Numbered from the stretch's first letter, positions 17,541 to 27,135 are shown. The stretch: 64,000 nucleotides of DNA from Rhizobium sp. Leaf306 (GCF_001423425.1 NZ_LMNX01000003.1:860857-924856); one strand, 5' to 3'. Notes: a model not told the origin generated them from the sequence alone. Program-made: numbers and translations.

Positions 17541-19124
17541 ATGAATCCGGCCGAAACGTTCGAACTGGTTTTCACCCTGCTTCTCGCGATCCTCGCCCTG
17601 CACTGGTTTGCCGAACGCGCCAAGCTTCCGCCATCTGTCGCCCTTCTCGTCGGCGGCGGGGCCCTGGCCTTCCTTCCCGGACTGCCGGTGATCGAGCTGG
17701 ATCCCGAGCTGGTTCTCGTGCTTTTCCTGCCGCCGCTCCTGATGGACGGGGCCTATTATACCGCGCTTGCCGCCTTCCGCCGCCACAGCGCCGGCATTCT
17801 GTCGCTGGCCATCGGCGCGGTCGTCTTCACCACCCTGGTGGTGGGACTTGTTGTCCACTGGCTGGTCCCGGCGCTGCCCTGGGCCGCCTGTTTCGCCCTT
17901 GGCGCCATTGTTTCGCCACCGGATGCCGTCTCGGCACGGGCGGTTCTGCAGCGCGTGAAGCTTCCCCGCAGGCTGACAACGCTTCTCGAGGGTGAAAGCC
18001 TCCTGAACGACGCCAGCGGCTTGGTGCTTTTCCGCTTCGCTGTCGCGGCAGCCCTGACGGGAAGTTTTGATGCCGTGGATGCGAGCCTCGAGTTCGGCTT
18101 CCTGGCGATTGGCGGCGTCATGGTCGGCGCCGTCGTGGGTGGGGCCTGGACCTTCCTCCTCCGACGGCTGGGCGACGAGACCCTGATGATCCTTGCCTCC
18201 CTGATCCTCGGCTGGGCCGCCTATCTGGCTGGCGAAGCGATCCACGTCTCGGGCGTCATCTCCACAGTCACTGCGGGCCTGGTTTTCGGCTGGTACCAGC
18301 ACGTCGTCTTTACCGCGAGCGTTCGCATCCGCGCCGGCGCCTTCTGGCACGTCATGGTGTTCCTGATGGAGGCCATGATCTTCATCCTCATCGGTCTTTC
18401 GCTGCGTGGCGTGCTGGAACGCGTCGGGGGATTCGAGACTGTCCTTGCCACCATGGCGGTTCCGGTCGTGGGCGTGATCGTCGCGATGACGCTGGCGCGT
18501 TTCGTCTGGATCTTCGGCTGTGACGCCGTTCTTGCGCTGCTCAACCGGATCGGATTTCCCATCGACGACCCGCTTGGCCCGAGGGCCGCGACGGTGATGA
18601 GTTGGGCGGGCATGCGTGGCGTGGTCACCCTCGCTGTTGCCCTGACCGTCCCCGAAACAATGCCAGGTCGCGACCTCATGCTGGTCGCAGCTTTCGCCGC
18701 CATTCTCGTCACTGTTCTTCTCCAGGGGACGACGCTTGGGCTGGTTATCCGCGCGGCGAACCTGTCTGATCGGGGCGTGCGCCCGGCATTGAGCCTTGCA
18801 CAGGCGGAAGCCGCGGTCGCAGCAGCCCAGCTCGTCGCCGTCCGGTCGCAGGCCTATACCGACGACGGAACGCTTGCCCACCCGCGATTGCTCGAGGGCT
18901 TCCAGCGGCGCGCCGACCAGGCATTCCAGAACGCGGACGATGAAGACACTTTCGTAGACGAGATCACGGCCCACTACGACCTCGTCCTCGAGGCGGTAAG
19001 GGCCGGCCGGGCCGAACTCGTGCGCCTTCATCGCGCCCACCAGATCAGTGACGAAACGCTGCATGACCTGGAGCGGGACCTCGATCTGGAAGAGCTATCG
19101 GCGACAGCCGCAAAATCCCTCTGA
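17541..19124 (+). CDS. CPA1-family Na+/H+ antiporter (NhaP type)
   Basis: 527 residues from the ATG at 17541, which has a GGGGAGAGAGAG ribosome site; an in-frame start 273 bases earlier adds sequence without family character. About a dozen membrane spans run through residue ~410. Family motifs include LPPLLMDGAYYTALAAFRRH, GAIVSPPDAVSARAVLQRVK, LLEGESLLNDASGLVLFRFA (the ND ion-site motif) and WAGMRGVVTLAVALTVP. A hydrophilic C-terminal tail of about 110 residues is probably a regulatory cytoplasmic domain. It exchanges Na+ or K+ for protons across the inner membrane. Probably a single-gene unit. Confidence 0.93.
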   Translation: MNPAETFELVFTLLLAILALHWFAERAKLPPSVALLVGGGALAFLPGLPVIELDPELVLVLFLPPLLMDGAYYTALAAFRRHSAGILSLAIGAVVFTTLVVGLVVHWLVPALPWAACFALGAIVSPPDAVSARAVLQRVKLPRRLTTLLEGESLLNDASGLVLFRFAVAAALTGSFDAVDASLEFGFLAIGGVMVGAVVGGAWTFLLRRLGDETLMILASLILGWAAYLAGEAIHVSGVISTVTAGLVFGWYQHVVFTASVRIRAGAFWHVMVFLMEAMIFILIGLSLRGVLERVGGFETVLATMAVPVVGVIVAMTLARFVWIFGCDAVLALLNRIGFPIDDPLGPRAATVMSWAGMRGVVTLAVALTVPETMPGRDLMLVAAFAAILVTVLLQGTTLGLVIRAANLSDRGVRPALSLAQAEAAVAAAQLVAVRSQAYTDDGTLAHPRLLEGFQRRADQAFQNADDEDTFVDEITAHYDLVLEAVRAGRAELVRLHRAHQISDETLHDLERDLDLEELSATAAKSL

Positions 19125-19253
19125 CATGGCGCTTGCGGCGTTTACCTCTGTCCAACATGCTGGACTTAGCGTCCTGCTCGTGTCCCTTCTGATGCCGGAG
19201 CCCATGACTTAAAACGAGCGCATCACCGGCGATCGACTGCAAATGAAGGAACT

Positions 19254-20267
19254 ATGGTTTTGGAAATTGGAATTGACAGTTTTGCGGCAACCGTCAAGGG
19301 TGTCAGCGCCATGGACCGCATGGGTTTCCTGCTCGACGAGATCGAGATGGCCGATACGTCCGGCCTCGACGTGTTCGGCATTGGGGAGCACCACCGCGGC
19401 GACTATCTCGACAGCGCACCGGCCGTCATCCTTGCCGCCGCCGCCGCGCGGACGAAGTCGATCCGGCTGACTAGCGCGGTAACGGTGCTTGGCGCCGCAG
19501 ATCCCGTCCGCGTCTTCCAGGAGTTCGCGACGCTGGACCTCATCTCGCGGGGACGGGCTGAAATCGTCGTTGGTCGGGGATCCTCGATCGAGGCCTATCC
19601 GCTGTTCGGTCTCGACCTCAACGACTACGATGCCCTGTCGGAGGAAAAGCTGGAACTGCTGCTTGCCCTGCGCGACGAGACCAATGTGACATGGTCCGGC
19701 CGGTTTCGGGCGCCACTCGACGGCCAGGGTGTCTACCCACGTCCTGCCCAGCCAAAGATGCCCATATGGCTCGGGGTTGGCGGCACGCCGCAATCCTTCG
19801 CCCGTGCCGGGATCCTTGGTCTTCCGCTGATGGTGGCGATTATCGGCGGGGAATTCCGGCGGTTTCGATCGCTGGTCAATCTCTACCGGGAGGCCGGAGC
19901 ACGCGCCGGGCACGCGCCCGAAGCACTGCGCGTCGGCATTCATGCGCTCGGCTTCGTCGCCGAGACGGACCGCGAGGCGGAGGATCGCTTCTTCCCCGGC
20001 TGGCAGGCGATGTTCACCAAGATCGGCCTCGAGCGTGGCTGGGCACCGTCGACGCGCGCGCAGTTCGACAACCTGGTTCGGCCCGGCGGCGCGTTCCTCG
20101 TCGGTGATTTCGATACGGTGGCGGCAAAGATCCGGCAGACGTCCGAGGACCTCGGCGGCATCGACCGGCTGACGTTCCAGATGAGCTCCGCGGCAAGCGA
20201 CCAGCCGGCGATGCTGCGGTCGATCGAAATGCTCGGCCGCGAGGTGAAGCCACGCCTCTCGGCCTGA
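19254..20267 (+). CDS. LLM-class (luciferase-like) flavin-dependent monooxygenase
   Basis: 337 residues with the bacterial luciferase TIM-barrel pattern: IGEHHRGDYLDSAPAVILAA, TSAVTVLGAADPVRVFQEFA, LISRGRAEIVVGRGSSIEAY, PIWLGVGGTPQSFARAG and the C-terminal FLVGDFDTVAAKI. Such enzymes oxidise a substrate with O2 and reduced FMN from a separate reductase. An FMN reductase gene lies 145 bases further on, convergently oriented, and could be that partner. Substrate unknown. Confidence 0.88.
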   Translation: MVLEIGIDSFAATVKGVSAMDRMGFLLDEIEMADTSGLDVFGIGEHHRGDYLDSAPAVILAAAAARTKSIRLTSAVTVLGAADPVRVFQEFATLDLISRGRAEIVVGRGSSIEAYPLFGLDLNDYDALSEEKLELLLALRDETNVTWSGRFRAPLDGQGVYPRPAQPKMPIWLGVGGTPQSFARAGILGLPLMVAIIGGEFRRFRSLVNLYREAGARAGHAPEALRVGIHALGFVAETDREAEDRFFPGWQAMFTKIGLERGWAPSTRAQFDNLVRPGGAFLVGDFDTVAAKIRQTSEDLGGIDRLTFQMSSAASDQPAMLRSIEMLGREVKPRLSA

Positions 20268-20412
20268 GCAAAAGGTCGTTTCTCAAAGCGACGGTTGCCG
20301 AGGCGGCCTTTCCGTATCCGCCGGAGGACAAGGCGACGAAAATGCGGGTTCCGACCTACTGAGCCAAAAGGCGCCTGGTCCGTCGGTTATCCGCACGCGT
20401 TGCAGGCGGCGT

Positions 20413-20988
20413 TCAGCCTGAGACTCGGTACCTTTGCGCAAAGTGCGCGAAGGCCGAAACCTGTTTTTCCAGGAAGTGACGGGTTTCGGCATCGGTCAAT
20501 TCCAGCGTTTCGCTGTGCACCTTGGCCGCGACATGCCCGATCATGACCTCCGGCTTGTTGAGAACGGCGGCATCCAGATAAACGAGGATCTGTCGGAGAT
20601 GGTACTGAGCCCGGGCGCCGCCGAGCATGCCGGCTGACGCCGTCTGGATGGCCACCGGCTTGCCGGCAAACGGCTGGTTCGGCAGCCGTGAAAGCCAGTC
20701 CAGCGCGTTCTTGATGCCACCCGGGACCGAGTAGTTGTACTCGGGCGTGACGATGATTACGCCGTCGGCGAGACGGATCGCCTCACCCATCGCCGTCACC
20801 TCCGCGGGGAACCCTGCCGCCTGCACATCCTCGTCGTAGAGCGGGAACGTGCCGACCGAGCCGAGTGCCGTGATGGTCACGCCCTCGGGGGCGAGAGACG
20901 GCAGGGAGCGAGCGATTGCAGCATTGTAGGATTTATGACGCAGGCTTCCGAGAAGGGTCACGAAGTGCAGCGGCTTAGGTTCAAACAT
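20413..20988 (-). CDS. NADPH-dependent FMN reductase
   Basis: 191 residues, a single flavodoxin-like domain. The FMN phosphate loop is LGSLRHKSYNAAIARSL at residues 13-29, and the isoalloxazine segment is TPEYNYSVPGGIKNALDW near 80-97. AGMLGGARAQYHLRQIL is also conserved in the family. It makes free reduced FMN or acts as a quinone/azo reductase. It is followed upstream on the same strand by a LysR gene 36 bases away and faces the luciferase-like monooxygenase gene. Confidence 0.9.
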   Translation of the reverse strand: MFEPKPLHFVTLLGSLRHKSYNAAIARSLPSLAPEGVTITALGSVGTFPLYDEDVQAAGFPAEVTAMGEAIRLADGVIIVTPEYNYSVPGGIKNALDWLSRLPNQPFAGKPVAIQTASAGMLGGARAQYHLRQILVYLDAAVLNKPEVMIGHVAAKVHSETLELTDAETRHFLEKQVSAFAHFAQRYRVSG

Positions 20989-21024
20989 AAAGGCTCCAAA
21001 TGAGAATGCTGACGAAAAGGCGGA

Positions 21025-21945
21025 TCAAACGGGATCAGAATCCGGATTGACCACTTTCGGCAGCTCGATGATGAGATAGTCGAGAAACGCACGCACCGAT
21101 GGCAGCACATAATCCCGGAACGGCAGGACGGCGGTGATCTCCGCCTTGCCGGCCAGCCATTCCGGCATGACCCTCTGCAATCTGCCCTCAGCCACGTCTT
21201 CCCGGCAGATGTAACCGGGAAGCGCCGCGATCCCGATGCCGTCTGCCGCAGCCTGTTTCAGCATGATCAGGTCGTTGCCCGCCATGCGTGGCTGGACGGA
21301 AAGCACCCGGTCGCCAATCACGGGATGGCTGAGCTTCCACACCGTTGCCTGCCCGGGACGGTGCATCGCCAGAAGGTCATGTTCTGAAAGCTCGTCCGGT
21401 GTCTTCGGTTCGCCACGACGCTCGATATAGCTCGGCGCTGCGAAAATGAACCAGGGCGCCGGAGAGAGCGTCCGCTGCACCAGTGCCGAATCGGTCATCT
21501 GCCCCTCGTGAGCCCGGATCGCGAGATCGAAAGCGCCGCCGACGATGTCCGTCTGCTCGTCGCCCGTGTGCTGGACGAGCTGGATTTTCGGGTGGTCGAT
21601 CGCGAACTGCGGTATGATCTGCCGTAGGACATAGACCGAGGTCGCGATTGCCGTCGTGAACTTGATGACCCCCGTCGGCTCCTCCAGCCTCTGGCGCACC
21701 GCGTTCTCCGCGATGTCGGCGTTTTGAAGCATGACAAGCGCGTGGCGATAGAAGAGAGTGCCCGCTTCGGTCAGCGTCTGCACCCGTGACGTTCGATTGA
21801 TCAGCCGGACGCCGAGGGCAGCTTCAAGCTGCTGCAGCCGATGGCTGAGTGTCGACTTCGCAACGCCCGTGCTGCGGCTTGCAGCTGTCAGGCCGCCGCT
21901 GTCGACGACCTGGACGAAGGTACGGAAATCATTGAGGTCGAGCAC
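21025..21945 (-). CDS. LysR-family transcriptional regulator
   Basis: 306 residues from the GTG at 21945, chosen because AAAGGGA sits 8 bases upstream and LDLNDFRTFVQVVDSGGLTA is the standard LysR beginning; an ATG at 21975 adds ten residues. The winged helix-turn-helix covers about 1-60 (SRSTGVAKSTLSHRLQQLEA), and a periplasmic-binding-like effector domain follows (TTAIATSVYVLRQIIPQFAI ... AALPGYICREDVAEGRLQRV). It probably controls its redox neighbours. Confidence 0.9.
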   Translation of the reverse strand: MLDLNDFRTFVQVVDSGGLTAASRSTGVAKSTLSHRLQQLEAALGVRLINRTSRVQTLTEAGTLFYRHALVMLQNADIAENAVRQRLEEPTGVIKFTTAIATSVYVLRQIIPQFAIDHPKIQLVQHTGDEQTDIVGGAFDLAIRAHEGQMTDSALVQRTLSPAPWFIFAAPSYIERRGEPKTPDELSEHDLLAMHRPGQATVWKLSHPVIGDRVLSVQPRMAGNDLIMLKQAAADGIGIAALPGYICREDVAEGRLQRVMPEWLAGKAEITAVLPFRDYVLPSVRAFLDYLIIELPKVVNPDSDPV

Positions 21946-22029
21946 TGGTTCAGTCCCTTTACGAGATCGGCGCAAAGACCGCCAAAGGCCGTTTTTGATG
22001 GGCCAATTCCAAGGAGACCACGACCAGCA

Positions 22030-22476
22030 TTAGAGAGACGCCCTGACAAGCGCAACCCCGAGATAATCGGCCAGCCCTCTAGATGCCGCCGCAAACGCCG
22101 AGAGGTTGATCCCCATCACCACCTCCGAATCGACGCCATTCACCGGGACGAACGACGCCTCGAAGCGGATGCTGGCTTCATCGGCGCTCACGCCGGGACG
22201 AACCTGGATCTGGTTCGTCTGCTCGCTGACTGGGATCGGAAACGTCACCATCTGGTAGGTGAGATGACGCGCCCCGTCATCACTGGATATCAGCAGCTCG
22301 CGGACGGTCGTCCCGTCGGTCGTGACCAGCTCCCGTTCTCCGTCGGCGAGCAGACGGCTTTCATGGGCAATCGGGTTCCACGAGGCGAGCGCTGCGAAAT
22401 CGCGAACGACGGACCAGATCCGTTCCGGGCTTGCGGCAAGGGTCGCGGTATAGACGGCGACATAGCTCTTGCTCAT
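22030..22476 (-). CDS. SRPBCC (START/polyketide-cyclase-like) protein
   Basis: 148 residues of the helix-grip fold: YTATLAASPERIWSVVRDFA at the start, then AALASWNPIAHESRLLADGE, and a closing amphipathic helix (AAASRGLADYLGVAL). Such proteins bind small hydrophobic ligands and include cyclases and hydrolases. The ATG overlaps the stop of the upstream SDR gene by 4 bases (ATGA), so translation is coupled and the two likely act on one pathway. Function unknown. Confidence 0.8.
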   Translation of the reverse strand: MSKSYVAVYTATLAASPERIWSVVRDFAALASWNPIAHESRLLADGERELVTTDGTTVRELLISSDDGARHLTYQMVTFPIPVSEQTNQIQVRPGVSADEASIRFEASFVPVNGVDSEVVMGINLSAFAAASRGLADYLGVALVRASL

Positions 22477-23216
22477 ACCCGTGCTCCACCGTTGGCCAGA
22501 ACGTGCTGCCCCGTCAGCCAGCGTGCCTGGTCGGAAGCTAGGAAGGCGACGACATCGGCGATCTCGTCGGGTTCGCCAAGGCGTCCGAGTGGCGACCCGG
22601 CCGCAATCCGGTCACGCTCTTCCTGCGGCGCATCCTTGATGAACTCGGTGTTGGTTGCGCCGGGCATGACCGAGTTTACGGTAATCCCGCGGTGACCCAG
22701 CTCTATCGCCAGAACCTCGACGATCAGCTTCGATCCGGCCTTCGAGGCCGCGTGCAGGCCCATGCCCTGTGCCGTGAACGCGGTGGTCGAGGTCGAGATG
22801 TCGATAATCCTTCCGCCGTCCCGCACCCACTTGGCCGCCTCCTGGAGCACGAAGAACGAGCCCTTGGCATTGAGACCAAAAATTCGGTCAAAATCCTCTT
22901 CCTTCACGTCGACGACCGGCACGCCGATGAACGGCAGCCCGGCATTGGCGACCACGATGTCGAGGCCGCCGAAGGCCGTATCGACCTCGGCAAACAGCCG
23001 GCGGATGTCCGCCATATCGGCGACATCGGCTTGAAAGGGACGCGCCACGCCGCCGGCCTCCTCGACGGCCCGCACCGCTTCCGCCGCTTCCTCCGGACGG
23101 CTGCGATAATTGATCGCGACCGTTGCGCCCTCGCGGCCGAGCCGTTCACCGATCGCCCGGCCGATGCCGCGCGATGCACCGGTGATCAGCGCCACCTTGC
23201 CTATAAGAGATGTCAT
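22473..23216 (-). CDS. Short-chain dehydrogenase/reductase
   Basis: 247 residues from the ATG at 23216, with GGAG six bases upstream; the frame stays open further upstream only as a shadow of the GMC gene. Classical marks: LITGASRGIGRAIGERLGRE, DIVVANAGLPFIGV, IIDISTSTTAF, the catalytic H in place of Tyr (GLHAASKAGSKLI), SVMPGATNTEF and QHVLANGGARV. The Y-x3-K Tyr position appears as His (H-A-A-S-K), which is unusual and may affect catalysis. It lies between the GMC oxidoreductase and SRPBCC genes. Confidence 0.87.
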   Translation of the reverse strand: MTSLIGKVALITGASRGIGRAIGERLGREGATVAINYRSRPEEAAEAVRAVEEAGGVARPFQADVADMADIRRLFAEVDTAFGGLDIVVANAGLPFIGVPVVDVKEEDFDRIFGLNAKGSFFVLQEAAKWVRDGGRIIDISTSTTAFTAQGMGLHAASKAGSKLIVEVLAIELGHRGITVNSVMPGATNTEFIKDAPQEERDRIAAGSPLGRLGEPDEIADVVAFLASDQARWLTGQHVLANGGARV

Positions 23217-23283
23217 GAGAATGCTCCTTCGTATGTGGGCGATGATGGGCGAGACCGTCGGCTTGACCGTTCGGTCCGATCGA

Positions 23284-24867
23284 TCAGGCGAGGATGCGCG
23301 CGGCGATCCGCTCGGCGACCATGATGGTGGTGACGTTGGTCGGGACCGATGGGATGTCTGGCAGGATGGAGGCGTCGACGACGCGGAGGTTCTCGGTGCC
23401 GCGCACGCGCCCGAAGGCATCGACAACGGCGGTCTCGTCGGTGTCTGTCCCCATCGGAACCGTCGAGGTCGGATGCTGGTAAGCCGCGATGTTGGCGATG
23501 ATATTGGCGCGCAGGTCCGCGTCGCTGTGCACGCCGTCCCCCGGGGCCATCTCGTGATCGACCATGCCCGCGAAAGGCGCGGTTCTGCCGATTTCGCGGG
23601 ACAGCTTGACCGCCTCCAACATCCTGTCGAGATCGCTCGGGTCGTTGAAGAAATTGTAGTGGATGCGCGGCGCAACGCGCGGGTCTCGCGAGGCCAGGCG
23701 GAAGCTGCCGACCGACTTTGGCAGCGTCACCGCAGCCGCGAGAATGATCGCGCCGCCCGTCGGGCTCGCCTTCGGGTCGATGAAGTGGGTCGCGGATACC
23801 TGGAGGTCGAGATCGCCGCCGGTTGCGGACGATGAGCCCGTCCAGACAAGCGCACCGGCTGCGGGGCTCATGGCCCTGTCGGAGGCTTTCAGTGCGTAGA
23901 CGTTGTAAAAGAACGGATGGTCCTGGAGACGGGATCCGACCGGCAGATCCGCCAGAACAGGGATCTCCAGCGCGCGGAGATCGCCGGCAGGCCCGATGCC
24001 GGAGCGCAGCAGCATGGCCGGGCTTCCGAACGCCCCGCCCGACAGGATGATCTCGCCGCCGGTCAAAACCTCTCCCGTCACCAGCCGGACGCCGGTGGCC
24101 CGATTGCCGCTGAAGACAACGTGATCCACTTCTGTCTCGCCGCGGATGGTGAGGTTCGGGCGGGCGCGAACCTCCTCGGTGAGATAGACGATGCCGGTAT
24201 TCATCCTCCTCTCGTCGACGACGTTGAGCGGATAGGCCCCTGCCCCGTCCGCAGCCGCGCTGTTAAAATCCGAAACGTCAGCCAGACCCAAGGCCCACGC
24301 GGCGTGAACGAAGCCGCGAGAGGACGCGGTCAGTTCCTCGAGGGTTCGCTGCCGGACCGGAAAGGGGCCGGATCGACCATGCAGGGTATCGTCGCCGGTC
24401 GGGGTGTTTTCCAAAGCCTTGTAAGCGGCCGACACATCGTTCCAGGACCAACCTTCGATCCCGCGCGCCGCCCAGCGTGCGAAGTCGGACGGCCGTGCCC
24501 GCATGGCGACCGTACCATTGACGGCGGAACTGCCACCGACGACCCTGCCCCGCGGCAATGGAATGTCATGGCCGAGCTTTGTCGTGTCGTCGCTGTGATA
24601 GTGCCAATCGAAATCCGGAGTCCCCACAGTGCCGGCATCGGTCAGGCTCTGCGGATAGGCGCTCGGCGCGAAATCAGGCCCCGCTTCCAGCAACAGTATG
24701 GTGCGATGAGGATCGGCGCTGAGGCGCGTCGCAAGCACCGCTCCGGCGGACCCACCTCCGACGATGATCACGTCGACCGGTGGCGCTTCGGCATGGGCGT
24801 GCGCCAGGCCGATCAGGACAGCGCCCGTTGCTTTGCCGCTTCCAGCCATGAAACGTCTCCTCGTCAT
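23284..24867 (-). CDS. GMC-family FAD oxidoreductase, TAT-exported
   Basis: 527 residues from the ATG at 24867; a GTG at 24873 is an alternative. A twin-arginine signal (TRRRFMAGSGKATGAVLIG, ending HAHA) precedes the FAD-binding start VDVIIVGGGSAGAVLATRLS. GMC signature 1 is visible in GRVVGGSSAVNGTVAMRARP and signature 2 in ILSGGAFGSPAMLLRSGIGP. The C-terminal catalytic region includes AYQHPTSTVPMGTD with the active-site His. It should oxidise an alcohol or sugar in the periplasm, passing electrons on. It is the first gene of the GMC-SDR-SRPBCC group. Confidence 0.9.
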   Translation of the reverse strand: MTRRRFMAGSGKATGAVLIGLAHAHAEAPPVDVIIVGGGSAGAVLATRLSADPHRTILLLEAGPDFAPSAYPQSLTDAGTVGTPDFDWHYHSDDTTKLGHDIPLPRGRVVGGSSAVNGTVAMRARPSDFARWAARGIEGWSWNDVSAAYKALENTPTGDDTLHGRSGPFPVRQRTLEELTASSRGFVHAAWALGLADVSDFNSAAADGAGAYPLNVVDERRMNTGIVYLTEEVRARPNLTIRGETEVDHVVFSGNRATGVRLVTGEVLTGGEIILSGGAFGSPAMLLRSGIGPAGDLRALEIPVLADLPVGSRLQDHPFFYNVYALKASDRAMSPAAGALVWTGSSSATGGDLDLQVSATHFIDPKASPTGGAIILAAAVTLPKSVGSFRLASRDPRVAPRIHYNFFNDPSDLDRMLEAVKLSREIGRTAPFAGMVDHEMAPGDGVHSDADLRANIIANIAAYQHPTSTVPMGTDTDETAVVDAFGRVRGTENLRVVDASILPDIPSVPTNVTTIMVAERIAARILA

Positions 24868-24873
24868 CGCCAC

Positions 24874-25206
24874 TTGCGTGAAATTGTCCCTCGTCGAGCG
24901 CTATGAGCGCTGCAGGCAAGGCTTCACTTCTGTTTCAGGGAAGTAGCGAATACGGGATTGTGCGAACAGCGGCCCCATCCCGGAAGCTACGTTCAACAGG
25001 ATGGACGATGCACACCGACGACGTGACGACGTCACGAAGCTAGGCCAACTGTCTGAATTGAGCGATGCAGTGCTTGACGACCGAATTTGAGGCGCAAGGC
25101 GGAGGCATTTCCGCTGCCGGTCAGAAGCGGTAGATTCTTACCCGGTGCGACAGGCAGGCGCTGTTCGCCTCCATTTCAGTTGGAGTGTCCTCGGGATCGC
25201 TTAGGT
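24874..25206. other. Intergenic region, no gene seen
   Basis: Between the GMC oxidoreductase start and the sensor kinase stop, both on the minus strand. It should contain the promoter of the GMC operon and the end of the two-component transcript. No convincing promoter boxes, hairpins or small genes were recognised. Confidence 0.4.
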
Positions 25207-26349
25207 CTACGCGACCTCAAATGTAACCTTGGCGTATGCGCCGCCGTCAGGATTGTTTCCGACCTCCAAGCGGGCATTGTGGCCTTCCGCAATCGCTTTG
25301 ACGATCGTCAGACCAAGCCCTGAACCGCTTGTGCCACGACCGCTGAGCCTCTCGCTTCTCCAGAACATGTCGAAAGAGGAGTGCTGCGCATAGTCTGGTA
25401 GTCCTGGACCCTTGTCCTGGACAGAAATGAACGACCGCCCCGTGCCATCCACCCCGGTATGAACATCGATCGGCCCGAAATTGCCCGCGTATCGCCGTGC
25501 GTTTTCCAGAAGAGCGAGGATAGCCTGGCGGAAACGGTCCGGATCGATCATTGCCGGTGCGGGCGCAAGGTAGGTTCGGAAATTGACATCACCGCCTGCG
25601 GAGATCTGGAACAGGGTCACCGTCTCCGAAGCATGCAAGGCCAGGTCGGTCGCCATGGTCGCGGTCACAAAGTCGATCGTGCCTGCCAGTGAGAGCGTGT
25701 TCAGCTGGTCCACCAGCCGCGACATGCCCCGTGTCTGCGCCAAAAGCGCACGCAACTGGGCTTCGCTGACGGGAATGACGCCGTCAGTCATGCCTTGCAG
25801 ATTGCCCTGCAGCACCGTCAGTGGTGTGCGCAATTCGTGGGCCACCGCGCGCGTGTTGAATTTCAGGCGGGTCTCCAATGCAAGCAACTCGCTCGCCATG
25901 CGATTGATGGTGATCGCAAGCGTTTCGACTTCCTTGGTTGCGCCCGGTTCGACCGTGACCTGAAAATCGCCCTGCCGGATCTTTTCGGCTGCGGCCGTCA
26001 GGCGGGTGAGCGGCGCGACGAGCCGGTAGGCCAGGACGACGCCAATGCCGCTGGTAAACACGATCAGCAGAAATCCGAAACCTAAAACACCCTCGACAGG
26101 GGACGCCTCGGTCGCCTCTTCCAGTGTCGGATAGAGCGGCGCGAGTGCCGCGAGATCGCTCGGTGCGGGGATCTCGCCATTGTTGATGCTGACCCAGGCA
26201 CGTTTCGCATCGGGGGGCAGCGCGTCCAGTGCCGATAATTCGGCATGATCGATATACCAGTCGGTCAGGATATAGAGGAGCGCGATGGTCATCAGTTGAA
26301 TGACGGAAACCAGAGCCGCCGTCAGTGTTGATAGAGCCGGTCTAGACAC
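25207..26349 (-). CDS. Membrane sensor histidine kinase (BaeS/EnvZ type)
   Basis: 380 residues. Transmembrane spans lie near residues 10-30 and 88-110, flanking a short periplasmic sensor loop of about 55 residues. A HAMP domain follows (YRLVAPLTRLTAAAEKIRQG), then HisKA with the His in TRAVAHELRTPLTVLQGN, and an ATPase domain (LLENARRYAGNFGPI, DKGPGLPDYAQ, GTSGSGLGLTIVKAIAEGHN). Its start overlaps the 3' end of the response regulator gene by 8 bases, so the pair is translationally coupled. Confidence 0.93.
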   Translation of the reverse strand: MSRPALSTLTAALVSVIQLMTIALLYILTDWYIDHAELSALDALPPDAKRAWVSINNGEIPAPSDLAALAPLYPTLEEATEASPVEGVLGFGFLLIVFTSGIGVVLAYRLVAPLTRLTAAAEKIRQGDFQVTVEPGATKEVETLAITINRMASELLALETRLKFNTRAVAHELRTPLTVLQGNLQGMTDGVIPVSEAQLRALLAQTRGMSRLVDQLNTLSLAGTIDFVTATMATDLALHASETVTLFQISAGGDVNFRTYLAPAPAMIDPDRFRQAILALLENARRYAGNFGPIDVHTGVDGTGRSFISVQDKGPGLPDYAQHSSFDMFWRSERLSGRGTSGSGLGLTIVKAIAEGHNARLEVGNNPDGGAYAKVTFEVA

Positions 26350-27064
26350 CTGTCGACCTCGCGAAACGATAGCCTATCCCGCGCACGGCAACGATAAAGC
26401 CGTCCAGGCCGCAACTCGCCAGCTTTCGCCTGAGGTTGGCGATATGCGTATCGACGGTTCGATCGAGCGCATCGCTTTCGGGCATGCACGCGTCCAGCAA
26501 GGATGCTCTTTCGAAGGTCTTAAACGGCGACCGGACGAAACAAACGAGAAGGCGAAACTCCGTTGCGGTCAGCGGCAGTTCGACCCGGCCTTTGTCCGTC
26601 GAGGCAATCGCGATGTGGGACTCCAGCTGAACCTCGACCCCGTCGTGCCGGACAACCTCATGAGCGCCAACGCCTCTGGTGCGCTTGAGGACAGCGCCCA
26701 CCCGCGCCACTACTTCCTGCGGGTTGAACGGTTTGGTGACATAGTCATCGGCGCCGAGCTTCAGGCCGAGCAACTTGTCGGTACTGTCATCCATCGCCGA
26801 CAGGAAGATGACCGGCACGCTCGAATTTGCCCGGACCCTCGACAGAAGATCGAAGCCATCGATGTCAGGCAGGCCGATATCGAGCAGGATCAGGTCGGGC
26901 TGCAATCTCTGGACATGGGTGAGAGCCGTAAGGCCTGTCGAAGCCTTTACCGTCCTGTAGCCGGCTCTTGCGAGATATTTTTCAATAAGGGAAGCAATCT
27001 CTTGGTCGTCCTCGACGACCAGCACGAGCGATGAGATCATCGTCAAACTCTCTGACTTTGACAT
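26342..27064 (-). CDS. OmpR-family response regulator
   Basis: 240 residues. The receiver domain has acidic residues VVEDDQEIAS, phospho-Asp in LILLDIGLPDIDGF, Ser in IFLSAMDD and Lys in DDYVTKPFNPQEV. The C-terminal winged helix includes LTATEFRLLVCFVRSPFKTF and DRTVDTHIANLRRKL. GGAGAAGAG ribosome site upstream of the ATG. It is divergent from the PAP2 phosphatase gene. An inverted repeat GTTCTC (27076-27081)/GAGAAC (27106-27111) in the shared 71-base region is a candidate binding site. Confidence 0.93.
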   Translation of the reverse strand: MSKSESLTMISSLVLVVEDDQEIASLIEKYLARAGYRTVKASTGLTALTHVQRLQPDLILLDIGLPDIDGFDLLSRVRANSSVPVIFLSAMDDSTDKLLGLKLGADDYVTKPFNPQEVVARVGAVLKRTRGVGAHEVVRHDGVEVQLESHIAIASTDKGRVELPLTATEFRLLVCFVRSPFKTFERASLLDACMPESDALDRTVDTHIANLRRKLASCGLDGFIVAVRGIGYRFARSTGV

Positions 27065-27135
27065 GCTCTTCTCCGGTTCTCGGTCAAATCTTGATAATCC
27101 GGCGAGAGAACGTGGTCCTCACATAGGAACCACCC

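Noticed and set aside
17487..19064. 525-codon open frame antisense to the Na+/H+ antiporter
   Set aside because: Charged, low-complexity translation without family similarity, lying wholly opposite a clear gene; long antisense frames are common at this GC content.
22473..23675. Longer 400-codon version of the SDR
   Set aside because: The extra 153 N-terminal codons overlap the GMC gene and have no SDR character; the ATG at 23216 has its own ribosome site.
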